Assembly (NCBI RefSeq): GCF_020520425.1
Contig: NC_079490.1
Coordinates: 54,538,517-54,602,516, forward strand
Reading direction: 5' to 3'
DNA length: 64,000 nt
Source of the DNA: Spinacia oleracea
Taxonomy: Eukaryota > Streptophyta > Magnoliopsida > Caryophyllales > Amaranthaceae
Positions 46,969 through 57,400 of the stretch are shown piece after piece; positions within the stretch are counted from its first letter, which is position 1; the number at the start of each line of letters is the position of its first letter. A program made the position numbers and the translations under genes. Under the pieces are notes generated by a model. It searched no databases, was not told the origin of the DNA, and saw only the letters and a list, made by a program, of their open reading frames with translations.

Positions 46969-48160
46969 TCATACGTGGAATTTTCTTAGGGTATCTGCAT
47001 TCCATGAATTCTTCAACGGTGTTCCATCCATCTCCATTAGCCTATATGATCCAGCTACCACCTCTTCCCATATTTGGTATGGCCCTTCCCAGTTTGCAGT
47101 CAGCTTGCCTTGCTTTTGTGCCTTTCTGGTTGTTGTCGTCCTGCGAAGTACTAGGTCGCTTACTTCTAGTTTTCTATGTTTCACTCGTTTTTTGTAGGCT
47201 CTGCTCATCTTGTTCTTGTAGGTTGCCGACTTGATTTCTGCTTGTAGTCTAACTTCTGGCAAGAAGTCTAGCTGGTGCCTGAGTAAGTTGTCGTTTTCGT
47301 ACTCCTCGTAGTGCTGGATGCGAAAGGTGGGCAGTGCTATTTCAGCCGGTATGACTGCTTCTGATCCGAAGCATAACTTGAAAGGACTTTCTCCCGTTGC
47401 TTCCTTAACCGTCGTTCGGTTTCCCCATAGAACTTCTGGTACTGTGTCTGCCCATTTACCTTTGAATTCGTCCAGCTTTTTTTTAGGGCCGTGAGTATCT
47501 GCTTGTTTGCGGCATCTGCCTGTCCGTTGCTCTGGGGGTGGCAGACTGAGGTGTAGGCGAACTTGACTCGATAGTCTGCCAGGAAAGCTCGGATAGGCGT
47601 GAAGTCGAATTGGCATCCATGGTCGAACACTATTGTTGTCGGTATTCCGAACCTTGTTATTATATTTTTCCAGATGAATTTCCGAACCTTGTTATCTTTG
47701 CTACCGGCTCGGCCTCAATCCACTTCGTGAAGTAATCTACGGTGACAATTAAGAATTTCCTGCCTCCAGAGGCTGTTGTGAAGGGTCCTACAATATCCAT
47801 CCCCCACTGGGCGAACGGAATTGGATTCAGAATGGGCATTAGGTCATTTGCTGGCATACGTATCACTGGAGCGAACAACTGGCATTTTTCACATTTTTTG
47901 ACATAATTCTGTGCATCTTCCAGCATAGTTGGCCAGTAGTATCCTTGTCTTTGGCAGATCAGGGAGAGTGTCTTTCCTCCTACATGGTTCCCGCATATCC
48001 CTCGTGCATTTCCTCGATTAGTCTTGCGGACTCGTATGCCGTAAGGAATCGTAGCAAGGGGAGGCTGAATGCTCTCTTGTAAAGTTGTCCCTGATATATG
48101 ACGTACCAGAAGTCGTTTTTTTTTAACTTTCTTTGCCTCGTTGATGTCGGCTGGCAACAA
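46969..48160 (-). pseudogene. Tat-D integrase
   Basis: The zinc-binding part (CGNHVGGKTL; YYWPTMLEDAQNYVKKCEKC) is preceded by a frameshift near 48010: the partner frame reads RLIEEMHEGY. The core shows D (GMDIVGPF), a disrupted middle near 47640-47690 where TCCGAACCTTGTTAT occurs twice, D (FDHGCQFDFT, normally SDNG) and E expected in NGQADAANK, where the active Glu is Ala. The C-terminal end is in another frame (47616-46969; WEGPYQIWEEVVAGSYRLME). At least three shifts make it inactive. Confidence 0.88.
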
Positions 48161-49150
48161 TCATGTTGTTTTGTACGCCCAGATACTGTCGTACCATTCT
48201 TTCTTTGCCGTGATGACCATTATTTCTTTCCCTTTCTCCTCTGTGCTTCTTCTGTGCATGATCTCTATCATTACTGATCTATTGAGTTCGATTGCTTTCG
48301 AGCTAGCCAGTTTGGCTAGGCTGTCCGCGGCAGTGTTCAACGCTCTGGGGACCAATATGATTTCAAAAGCTTCCAGTCTTGCTGTGAGTGTTTTCAGTTT
48401 CTCTTGGTACCGCCGCATTGACGGCTCTTTGGTTTCATATTCTCCTGAAAATTAATTCGCCACCAGCTGCGAATCGGTTGTCATTATTACTCTCTTGGCA
48501 TCTGCCAGCAAACACAACTGCACCCCTGCAATAGCTGCCTCATACTCTGCCTCATTGTTCGAAGCTGTGAAATTGAATCTAATTGCATATTCAAATTTAT
48601 CTCCCGCCGGGGAAGTCATGACAATGCCGGCTCCCGCGCCTGACTGAGCGGCTGATCCGTCCAATGAAATTTTCCATGATTCTGTTTTGGTTTCATCCTC
48701 CTGATAGGATGCTTCGACTACGAAGTCGGCTAAGGTTTGGGCTTTTATTGCATTGCGCGGGTGGAATTCCATATCATATTCTGACAACTCTATGGCCCAT
48801 CGTAACAGTCTGCCGGCTGTATCCATTTTCTGCAAGGCCTTTTCCAACGGGAAGTTTGTAAGGACTTCTATGGTGTGTGCATCAAAGTACGGTCTGAGCT
48901 TTCTAGCTGCTATTAAGACTACGTACGCTAGCTTTTCTATCAGTGAGTATCTTGTTTCTGCCAGGTTCATAACATGGCTGACAAAGTATACCGACTGCTG
49001 GATCTTGTCTTTCTCAATGATTAGTACGGCAACGATGGTTTGAGGTGAGGCGGATACATATAATTGTAGTTTGTCTCCCTCTTCCGGCCTGGCTATTGTT
49101 GGCATGGTTCGAAGGTGGTCTTTAATCTTCTCAAAGGCTCTTTCCTCCAT
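48161..49150 (-). pseudogene. Tat-D RNase H and second (archaeal-like) RNase H
   Basis: RNase H (LQLYVSASPQTIVAVLI, ARKLRPYFDAHTIEVLT) is followed by the second RNase H (WKISLDGSAAQSGAGAGIVM, SNNEAEYEAAIAGVQLCLLA, IMTTDSQLVAN). A stop at 48454-48452 lies inside the latter, and the same frame resumes (YQEKLKTLTARLEAFEIILV, NTAADSLAKLASSKA). The second RNase H confirms Tat placement. Confidence 0.88.
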
Positions 49151-49174
49151 CTCTCCCCATTGAAACTTCCCGTT

Positions 49175-50049
49175 CTACTTCAGAGTATTGAAGAATGGGA
49201 TCAACCTGTCTGCCGACTTGCTAACGAACCTTGTCAGGGCTGCCATTCTTCCTGTCAGCCTTTGTACATCCTTGATGTTTTTTGGTTGAGGCAGACTGAA
49301 TATTGCCTCTACCTTGTCTGGGTTCGCGTCGATACCCCTCTCGCTGACTAAGAAACCTAAGAATTTCCCCGATTTCACTCCGAACACACATTTCTTGGGG
49401 TTCAGCTTCATCTGGTAGCGGCGTAGAGTTTCGAATGTTTCCCTGAGGTCGTCCACATGGTCGCTCTCTAGTCTGCTTTTTACTATAAAGTCATCTACAT
49501 ATACCTCAATGTTGCGACCTTTCTGTTCTGCGAAAACTGTGTCGACTAGCTTTTGGTATGTCGCTCCGGCATTCTTTAGCCCAAATGGCATGGCTTTGTA
49601 ACTGAATACCCCCCCCCCCCTTCGGTGATGAACGCCGCTTTTTTCCTATCGGCCTTCGCAAGGCTGACTTGGTGGTATCCGGAAAATGCATCTAGGAAGC
49701 TGAGAAGTGTATGGCCGGACGTTGAGTCGACTAGCCTGTCGATTCTCGAAAGTGGGTAGCAATCTTTTGGGCATGCTCTGTTTAGGTTTGTGAAATCTAC
49801 ACACATTCTCCAGGAGCCATTGGACTTTTTAACCATTACGACGTTGGCCAACCATTCTAGGTAGTCGCATGGTTCAATGAATCCTGCTGCTAGTAAGTTT
49901 TCCACTTCTTCCTGTATTGCATGATTTTTTTCAGTTGAGAAATTTCTTTTCTTTTGTTTTACCGGCCTTATTGATCTATCGACGTTCAGTCGGTGCTCGA
50001 TTACATCCGGGCTTATACTCGACATTTCGTCGGCCGAAAATGGAAACAC
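49175..50049 (-). pseudogene. Tat-D reverse transcriptase, frameshifted at a homopolymer
   Basis: RT blocks: IQEEVENLLAAGFIEP, WRMCVDFTNLNRACPKD, LSFLDAFSGYHQVSLAKADR, then a frameshift at the C11 tract (about 49611-49621; G-run on the coding strand, read ITEGGGGYSV). In the next frame MPFGLKNAGATYQKLVD, the active site VYVDDFIVKS and the thumb region (KFLGFLVSERGIDANPDKVE) follow to a stop at 49175. Confidence 0.9.
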
Positions 50050-50059
50050 GTCAGCGTGT

Positions 50060-51256
50060 TCAACCGATCATGTTCACCCGCAGCACTGGGTCAATGTCGG
50101 TTCTTATCTTTACTGTTATGCCCGGCTCTCCTTCCACCAGCTCAATTTCCCCAACTTCTCCTCCGGCCTCTAGCCTGGGCCCGGTAGCCCCCTCCTCAAC
50201 GCTTTCAATTTTCGTTGTTTCCTGTTTCTGTCTTTTCTCCTTCTTTGGCAACAAAGATTGTTCACCCTCTGATTTCGAGCTTTGGTTTTTTGCAGGTCTT
50301 TTCATTGTCGTTTCCCTTGCTATGTTCATAGATGGGGCCAGTCGTCCTGGTGTTTTTAATGCCGTCAAGTAGCATGATCTTGCTGATTCTTGACTGCCTC
50401 GGATTCTCTCTGCCTTCTCAAAGTTAGACATGTATATCATGGTTAAGTGGTACGTTAATATTATTGCTTGTGCGTCATGGATGAATGGCCGACCAACGAT
50501 GACGTTGTACGCAGCCGACACTTTGATTACCAAGAAGTCTACCATTAGGTCCCTTACTGCCCTACCTTCTCCGATCTGTACCGGCAGCCGGATACTTCGC
50601 TCTAGAAAGACAGTGGCCCCGGAAAATCCTATTACCGGGTAGTTGACTCTCGTGAGTTCCTTCTCATCTATTTGGAGTTGAATGAAGGCTTCCCAGAAGA
50701 TAATGTTCGCTGAACTTCCGACATCTACCAGTATTCTTTTTACCGGAAAATTTGCTATTCCGAGGCCCAAGACCAATGGGTCGTCATGGAGATATATGAT
50801 TCTGCGGCAGTCTGCGGGGGTGAATGAGATTTCTGGCATGACTGGGGGTGATGGCCACTTTTTGGTGCTGTGGTAGTTTATCAGGTGGCGGTGTTCCGCT
50901 AGGCTCCTGTCTGCTCCACTAATTGTTCCTCCGTGGCATGGCCCGCCGGATATGACCCATATTGTTGGCCCCTTCTGGCCGGTATTTCTAGCCTCTGCAT
51001 CACGGCTGGTTTCTGGTGCCTTTTGTTCTATTCTGAGTGGTGCTTGGGTTGCTGGCAATCTGTTGTTTGGGTTATTGTTTTGTTGGATGTGACTTTGTTG
51101 ATTGTTGTTGTTTTGTCGGGCTCTATATTGTGTCTGGTAGCCTCTCCTGATCATATCTTCGATGTTATCTTTCAAATCTCTGCACTCTTCCGTATAGTGC
51201 CCACAGTCCTCATGGAAAGCACAGTATTTCGAATGTGGTATGGGTTTGTTGCTCAT
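50060..51256 (-). pseudogene. Tat-D gag C-terminus and protease
   Basis: A 398-codon frame holds a Tat-type zinc knuckle (YCAFHEDCGHYTEECRDLK), an Asn/Gln-rich linker and the protease (ILVDVGSSANIIFWEAF, with flap-like VNYPVIGFSGATVFLER and YNVIVGRPFIHDAQAI). The protease active site is VDVGSS; the Gly-Ser-Ser variant is usual for Tat. A Lys/Glu-rich linker follows to the stop at 50060, only 10 bp from the RT frame. The + strand ORF 50933-51730 is a shadow of this gene. Confidence 0.88.
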
Positions 51257-51481
51257 TGGAGGTGGTCTTTTCCAGTTCTCGTTTTTGTTGATGTTGTAGA
51301 TGGAAGCTCTTGGGGCGTTCAGTGGAGTGTATTCGTGGAATGCGGGGTAGGTGTTGTTTGTTTGTTTTTGGTGATCCCTCCCTTGATAATCTCTTCTCTG
51401 ACCGTCTCTCCTGAATCCCCTATTTTGTTGCTGTTGTGCTTGCTGAATGGGCCTGGGCGTGGCATTTCTAGTCGGTGCCGA

Positions 51482-52737
51482 CTAGAAATGGTTTGGGATT
51501 GTCATCAGTTCATCGCTTTTGATGTATTCGTGGGCTTTTACCAGCGCACTTCCCAAGTCTGTAAAGGATTTCCTTCCCAGATATTTCTTGAACTCGCAGG
51601 TGTTCATTCCTCTCATCATGGCCACTACGGCTATTTCTTGCTGCAAGTTTGGTATGCTTGTAGACTCGTTATTGAACCTGGTGAGGTAATCTCTCAAGGA
51701 TTCTCCGCTCCTTTGTGTGATTGCCATTAGTTCTCCTGACGTTTTCTTTGCTGCCGACTGGTAAATCGGAGCATGAACTCCGCCTCTAATTGCCGGTAAT
51801 TGTACACTGATCCTTTTGGCAATACCTTGTACCACCCTGATGCTACTCCTAGGAGTGTAGAGGGAAACACTTTGCACCACATGGCATCGGAGTCTGTATA
51901 CAGCATCATATGTTGCTCGAACATGTTGCAATGGACCTCCTAGTCGATGGATCCGTCGTACTTGCAGAGCGGGAACTTTAATTTCTCCATGGGTTCTTCT
52001 AGAATGTCTGCACAGAGGGGTGAGTTCGCAGGTTGGATGGTGTAACGACATGGTGAGTATCTTTGAGGTGCCTCTCTTGCTTTCTCGATGACCATATTTT
52101 CGGGCTGACTGCGCAAAGCAATCACTTGGTGTGTGTTGGGGCGGGGCTCTTGTTCTATGCTCTGTTCTCCGAACAAGATTCTTATAGGTAATCTCTTCCT
52201 CTTTGTGCCGACTGGGGTTTCAGTCGTTTGATTTATGATTGTCATGGTTGGGGGTGCGGGTTCTGTTTGTTTTTCTTCCTGATTTCAGGGCCGACAGCGC
52301 GGCCATCACCGCTTGTGCCGTGGCCAGTTGTTCTTCTGAGAACTGGTTAGTGAGTTCTGACGGCATTTGAGTAATGTTTCTTGTTGGGATTTCGGGTTCT
52401 TCTTCTGAGTCATCGTCCTCCACTGAGTATCCCAGGACGTATAGGGGTGTTTCGTTGCTTTTGTTGTTTTCCGCAGTCGTAGTTTTGCTGACTACCGACT
52501 GGCTTCCTTGGTGGGGGTGGGTTGGGCATCGACGGGTGTTATGATTGGATCTTCTGCCAACTGTGTGGGTTTCAGGGGGGTCATTGTTTTCGCCGTTTGT
52601 GTACTCTGTGGGGTTATTTTTGAGGCCTGTTTCTTGCTTTTCTTATACGAATCCGACTGTGTTCTTTCCATTCTTTTCGGTGATCTCTTTTTTTTTTTTT
52701 TTTTTTTTATGTGTGTGGCTGTGGGTTCTGTTTGCAA
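51482..52737 (-). pseudogene. Tat-D gag, fragmented
   Basis: Gag is spread over several frames: a Lys-rich start (52737-52492), an acidic part (52423-52220), then capsid sequence (51924-51727, VFPSTLLGVASGWYKVLP; 52051-51482, ITQRSGESLRDYLTRFNNES and MRGMNTCEFKKYLG). Frame changes lie near 52240, 52040 and 51770, and a run of T residues at 52687-52710 is another likely slip site. Confidence 0.8.
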
Positions 52738-52742
52738 GTGGG

Positions 52743-52764
52743 GGCTCCCCTCCTTCTAGCGCCA
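52743..52764 (-). promoter_or_regulatory. Tat-D primer binding site
   Basis: On the minus strand TGGCGCTAGAAGGAGGGGAG follows the 5' LTR within about 1-2 bp. This site is shared with many grass and eudicot Tat elements. Confidence 0.8.
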
Positions 52765-52765
52765 A

Positions 52766-53196
52766 TTATTCCGGAATTGGAACAGGAAAGGGTTGACTTG
52801 TCTTCTATGGTAAATGCTGACTGTATCCTACACAGTGAAACCGTTAACTAGCCTCGGGGGTGTTCCGAGAATTACCCCTCCGATGCTTAAGTCAGATTAC
52901 GCTGATAGCTCTATAATAAATGCTTGTAAGAATGATTGGGGTTGAATTGCGTACCTTTGGCATTGATGAGGGTCCATATTTATAGACGGGTTACTTGTGT
53001 GGAGGATCCGGGTTATTATCCTTTGGTTCCGGATCCTCCTCGTCGGGTCTGACTGAAGGATGCTGTCAGAGGAATGCCGACTGCGGGACGTATACCTAGG
53101 GTACCGACGGCAGTGTTGGTGTCTCCTTTGTGACTATGCATTCGTCGTAGCTGTTACGGGATGTCCTACCGGCTTGCCAGTAGGGCTACCCGTACA
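52766..53196 (-). repeat. Tat-D 5' LTR
   Basis: In element sense TGTACGGGTAGCCC...CCGGAATAA. It holds a TATA box at 52977-52984 (TATAAATA on the minus strand), where the 3' LTR has TATATATA. Confidence 0.92.
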
Positions 53197-53201
53197 GTTA
53201 C

Positions 53202-53859
53202 TATGACATATTTTTCTTTAGAGGTGATCAAAATTCGGGCAGGGCCGAACTTAAACACAAAAACTCATGCTCAAACCCATAAATTTGGTGCGGGCTATCC
53301 GGGCCGAAACGGGTTTATTCCGTGTTTGGTCTAAAAGCGTATTTGAGGTTTCCCAAACTCGCACTTTTTCGGAGAGGACCAGGTCTAATTTATTCCCCTT
53401 TGAATGTAATTTTAGTATTAGTCCTCAAATTTTTGGGTTTAAATTGGATATTACACTATGAATTGTGTTGCCAAATTTTAAATGTATCTAATGTACAATA
53501 TTAAAAATATCGTTAAAAAAACTAGTTATTTTAACTTTTCAAACCCATACTACAAATTTCAAGGTACCGCCACTGGTAGGAGGGGTTTTATGAACAAAAG
53601 TTTTTATAATCTCATACCGCGTATTAGTAATGTTATTAAGCCTAGTTGTAAATGTTTATGATGAGTTTAAACCATCTGATCATAAGTTTGTCGATTTATT
53701 ATTAAAAAAAAAAATAAAAAAAAATGTCAACCTTTTAGGTAACAAATGCGATAAAGAACTCAGTTTTTCATGGTGAAGATTGTCAACGTTAGTTAAGAGT
53801 GCTGCTTTGAAAGTAAGATTTATAATCAAAATCGTCAAACAAAGAATTTATAACAGCAG
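53202..53859. other. Host sequence left of the tRNA genes
   Basis: About 660 bp of AT-rich DNA with an A-rich run at about 53703-53725. A segment starting TAGAGGTGATCAAAATTCGG (53220) recalls hAT-type MITE ends, but I cannot find a matching partner end. No gene is supported. Confidence 0.5.
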
Positions 53860-53864
53860 GCGGG

Positions 53865-53907
<43 letters not shown>

Positions 53908-53932
53908 GCGTGTTCGATCCACGCTCACCGCA
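53860..53932 (+). tRNA. tRNA-Phe: tRNA-Phe (GAA)
   Basis: The 73-nt cloverleaf is perfect: acceptor GCGGGGA pairs with TCACCGC (one G-T pair), A box TAGCTCAGTTGG, anticodon loop CTGAAGA with GAA at 53893-53895, variable loop AGGTC, T arm GCGTG-TTCGATC-CACGC, and discriminator A at 53932. There is no intron and no encoded CCA. TTTT at 53933-53936 is a Pol III terminator. It appears functional. Confidence 0.97.
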
Positions 53933-53936
53933 TTTT
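53933..53936 (+). terminator. Pol III terminator of tRNA-Phe
   Basis: TTTT directly follows the discriminator base. Confidence 0.8.
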
Positions 53937-54016
53937 GAGGGAATTTTTATACATCCGAAATTAACAATGAAGATTTTAATTCTTTTTTATCTAATATTTA
54001 TTTTAAAAAAAACGTC

Positions 54017-54138
54017 TAATTATTATTATTATTATTATGGGAAACCACCAAAACGTTACAAGCTTAACAAGCTACAAAGATCAAGTAAACTACAAGAAGT
54101 TGGTGGGGAGCCGAGATACAATCTGGGCCCCCACTCCT
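54017..54138 (-). mobile_element. LINE 3' tail copy (short), with (TAA)n
   Basis: 54039-54138 is about 90% identical by eye to 54260-54358, the 3' end of the longer LINE fragment, and ends on the minus strand in (ATA)n at 54038-54017. It begins 13 bp after the 3' end of tRNA-Thr. It is either a strongly 5'-truncated LINE or the LINE-derived tail of a tRNA-headed SINE. Confidence 0.75.
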
Positions 54139-54151
54139 AAACTATATCTAT

Positions 54152-54225
54152 TGCTCTCGTTGAGAGTCGAACTCAAGACCTCCCGCTTACTAAACGGGTG
54201 CTCTAACCAACTGAGCTACGAGAGC
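54152..54225 (-). tRNA. tRNA-Thr: tRNA-Thr (AGT)
   Basis: The 74-nt cloverleaf is canonical: acceptor GCTCTCG pairs with CGAGAGC, A box TAGCTCAGTTGG, anticodon stem CCCGT/GCGGG with loop TTAGTAA (anticodon AGT, read with inosine), T arm TTGAG-TTCGACT-CTCAA, discriminator A. There is no intron. The 3' flank has only TTT before LINE-tail sequence starts 13 bp on, and the first TTTT is about 100 bp downstream. LINE sequence abuts both sides. Confidence 0.96.

Positions 54226-54259
<34 letters not shown>
54226..54259 (-). repeat. (TAA)n tail of the longer LINE fragment
   Basis: TTATTATTATT on the + strand is the simple-repeat 3' tail of the LINE fragment on the minus strand. It ends 4 bp or less from tRNA-Thr. 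Confidence 0.8.
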
Positions 54260-55209
54260 GGGAAAGCACCAAAACGTTACAAGCTTAACAAGCTACAAAG
54301 ATCAAGTGAACTACAAGAAGTTGGAGGGGATCCGAGATACAATCTGGGACCCCACTCCTCTAGCTATGGCGAACCCGATCCTGCTGAAAATGTGGGCAGT
54401 TGCCCGTGCCCCAATGTCTTGAGCCCTGGAGTACGTCTAGACCCGCTTCAGCAAAGAAACAGCTCCTTTCTCTAATTCCCCAAAAGAAGAGAATGAAAAA
54501 GGAAAGAAACCGTAACCCAAAGCCCTACAACGTGCCGCATACTTATCCTGCTTCCGCTGCGCTGCAACCGCCACAATCCGACCCGGAACGAAGCCTGACA
54601 ACCCAGATTGCGTCATAGGAGAAGACCCAGTCAAGTCAACACACACATCTAGACCGCCATCCCATGAGTAAAGCAATATATCTGCAGGACGAAGAGCTCC
54701 ATCACTCTCACTAGTCAGCCCAACATCAACCTCCTTGCGAGCAGAAATCCCCGACCGATAGCAAATATCCAAAAGGGTATCACGAACAACATTATGTCGA
54801 TGTTTGATACCCACAATCCCAGCACAAGACATGGCATGATCCCCATAAATTTCCCGTCGAAAACCCGAGAGCAAGCAGAACACGGCGTCGAATCAGAAAA
54901 CAACGGAATACCCAACCGATAGCAAAGAACCGAACGATAAGTCTTACCGTTCATAGTCTGGCCTAACCCCGAGATGGGGACTGCCCGCAACCAAGCTGAG
55001 GAGTGATCCCCCTGCTGTGATTTCCATAGGGCAACAAGACGTGAAGATAAGGAGTAGGCGGATTCCGCATCAGCAGTAACCTTCGTGAAATATATGTCTG
55101 CCAATTTCTTCATGAGTCTGGGGGCAGCGATCTCACTAGGGATACGCATAAGGTCGGTCTCCACGGTCCTATTGAAAAGACCAAGAGCATCATCAAAGGT
55201 CGGTCCCGG
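54260..55209 (-). pseudogene. LINE ORF2 3' end and 3' UTR
   Basis: The minus strand encodes the C-terminal part of a plant LINE ORF2: LMKKLADIYFTKVTADAESA and PCSACSRVFDG in one frame (to about 54860), then a frameshift to REIYGDHAMSCAGIVGIKHR, the CX2C...H...C zinc-like end, and ADILLYSWDGGLDVCVDLTG up to the stop at 54437. The 3' UTR follows to 54260. The 5' side is cut at 55209 by the Copia-E LTR. RT proper is not in the window. Confidence 0.85.
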
Positions 55210-56583
55210 TGTTAGGTTATGATACATATGACAATTCATAAATCATGCGGAAAAACCATAAAGCCAGGAAAGCATATTATATTCACATAATCATTTAGCA
55301 TAGAATTGATGCATACATGTTGTAGCGTGCCTTCCCTAGCTGCGCCCGAACCGAACAAGAACAAGTCTTTAGGACTCCAAATGTCTTCCCTCCGTAGATA
55401 GTCCACAGTACGTCCGGATCCGCCTCAAGTTAGACCAACTAGAATCGCCCTTAAGGTTACTAGGAATTTCGGCTAGTGTTTGCAAGTGTATGGCTAATTT
55501 TATTTCAAAAACTTACCCTTTGAATACTTCAATCGTACCTGCAAATAATGACCCTAGGCCCTTATTTATAGAGGTATGGAAAAGGAACTGGAATCCTATT
55601 AGGATACTAATTAGTTAAACTAGAATCCTAGTAGGACTCTAATTAATTAATTTTATCCTTTTAGGATTAGGAATTTAATCATCAAACAAATCCTACACAA
55701 TTTAGGTTTCGTATGTGAACACAAACTCTACACGAGCATGACCCACGAGCGTGCAGGCCATGCCCGCGCACAACCCACACGGCCGCTCGGCCCACGCGAG
55801 CCGCTAGCCCACGCGAGCAGCAGCACAGCTCGCAGCCCATTGCTGCGCGCGCTGCGCGCGCTGCCATGGCCTGCTGGGCCTGGCCTTGCGCTGGGCCTGG
55901 CGTGGCCTTGGCTGTTCGTGTGGCGCGCTTGGCTTGCTGGGCGATGGCCTGGCTTCGTGCTGGGCCTTCGTCCGGCAGGCCTCGTCCGATGCTTATTCGT
56001 ACGATACGCTTCCGATTAAATTCCCGGTTCCGGAATTCATTTCCGATACGAACAATATTTAATATTTCCGATTCCGGAATTAATTTCCGTTTCGAACAAA
56101 TATTTAATATTTCCGTTTCCGGAATTATTTTCTGATTCCGATAATATTTCCGATTCTGACAATATTTCCGTTTCCGGCAATATTTCCGATTCCGGCAATA
56201 TTTCCATTTCCGATAATATTTTCCGATACGTACCATGTTTCCGTTTCCGGCAATATCATCCTTTCCGGAGTATTCATTTCTTGCTTGTGACGATCTCAGC
56301 TCCCACTGAAACCAAGATCCGTCGATTCCGAATATCCATAGATAGAGTATTTAATGCCATTAAATACTTGATCCGTTTACGTACTATTTGTGTGACCCTA
56401 CGGGTTCAGTCAAGAGTAAGCTGTGGATTAATATCATTAATTCCACTTGAACTGAAGCGGCCTCTAGCTAGGCATTCAGCTCACTTGATCTCACTGAATT
56501 ATTAACTTGTTAATTAATACTGAACCGCACTTATTAGACTTAACATACAATGCATACTTGGACCAAGGGCATTATTTCCTTCA
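55210..56583 (-). repeat. Copia-E 3' LTR
   Basis: On the + strand it reads TGTTAGGTTATG...CCTTCA (1374 bp), so in element sense TGAAGGAAATAATGCCC...CTAACA. It holds a TATA box (minus strand TATAAATA, 55570-55563), a GC-rich segment (55735-55990) and an array of short TTCCG repeats. Confidence 0.85.
56030..56265. repeat. Degenerate array of about 18-bp TTCCG repeats in the Copia-E LTR
   Basis: Units such as GGCAATATTTCCGATTCC and AATATTTCCGTTTCCGG repeat with variation at least ten times. Confidence 0.85.
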
Positions 56584-56598
56584 GTCTCCCACTTGTCC
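56584..56598 (-). promoter_or_regulatory. Copia-E polypurine tract
   Basis: Minus strand GGACAAGTGGGAGAC precedes the LTR start TGAAGG; it shares AAGTGGGAGA with Copia-B and Copia-C. Confidence 0.8.
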
Positions 56599-57400
56599 TT
56601 AGGGACAAGTGTGCATTTCCTAATTCCTTTGTCGCTCGATGCTTGCTCTTGAACATAAGGTAAGAGTTGTCATCCTTATTATGTCCAGAGGTGTTTCTCG
56701 GTTTCAGAGTTCAACTGATCAAATAAGCAGATAATCATAGCCTATGATTCATCTGAGCACGGCCATGCATTTCACAGTTTCTAGCTCTCCGAGTGGCCTT
56801 GTACAACTTTTAAGCATCTCATCCCGATTTATGGGAGGACAATCCCAATCTTGCGATCTTGAGATTAGACTTCGTTTGATAGGTGATTACCTGAGCGTTG
56901 CCTTTATAGCCTCCTTTTACGGTGCGACGGTTGGTCAACGTCAAAGCAACCAGTTCTCAAACAAGTAATCTCAAATCAGTCAGGTATTGAGGATTTAGTG
57001 TCTAATAATTTTAATGAAATTTATTTATGACAGATTTTCATCTCTTACAGTAAAGTTTCATAGGTCTGTTCCGATACTAGTCTTCCCAAAGTAAGTATCT
57101 ATGCAAATGATTATGACATTGCCATGTCCACATAGTTCAAGAAACAGAACTACTAGTCATCTTGCATTCTAGTCGTCTAACGTTTTCTATGCGTCCAATT
57201 TTATAGAAAACTCCGACCAGGGACCATTTTCAACTTTTGACATTCAAGTTCACTTGATAGACATTTCTTAGTCACAAGACTGGTCCTGACAGTCTATCTT
57301 GAATATCTCGTCAAATTGAAGGGACTCATCATTTAATACTAAACCAAGATTAAATGGAATATGAAAATACATTTCATATATGATAAATGTTCAACCCCTA
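56599..57400 (-). other. Copia-E conserved 3' non-coding region
   Basis: It contains the reverse complement of the purine-run motif (56903-56929) and of the GGCCGTGCTCA block (about 56756-56805), both kept in Copia-B and Copia-C although surrounding sequence has diverged. Confidence 0.75.

Larger units (their letters stand above)
42340..53196 (-). mobile_element. Tat-D: second Tat-type Ty3/Gypsy element with short LTRs and an antisense spliced gene
   Basis: LTRs of about 430 bp at 52766-53196 (5' in element sense) and 42340-42775 (3') are flanked by GTTAC (42335-42339 and 53197-53201). The primer site TGGCGCTAGAAGGAGGGG and the order gag-PR-RT-RH-aRH-INT place it in the Tat clade, related to Grande/Cinful/Retand-type elements. 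Between pol and the 3' LTR it carries an antisense multi-exon gene and two tandem arrays. The LTR end near the host is not a clean CA. All reading frames are broken. Confidence 0.93.

Noticed and set aside
50933..51730. 265-codon + strand ORF opposite Tat-D gag
   Set aside because: It is the mirror of the gag-protease frame on the minus strand and shows no known domain.
53220..53600. hAT-type MITE suggested by TAGAGGTGATCAAAATTCGG
   Set aside because: No inverted partner end or 8-bp target duplication could be found by eye.
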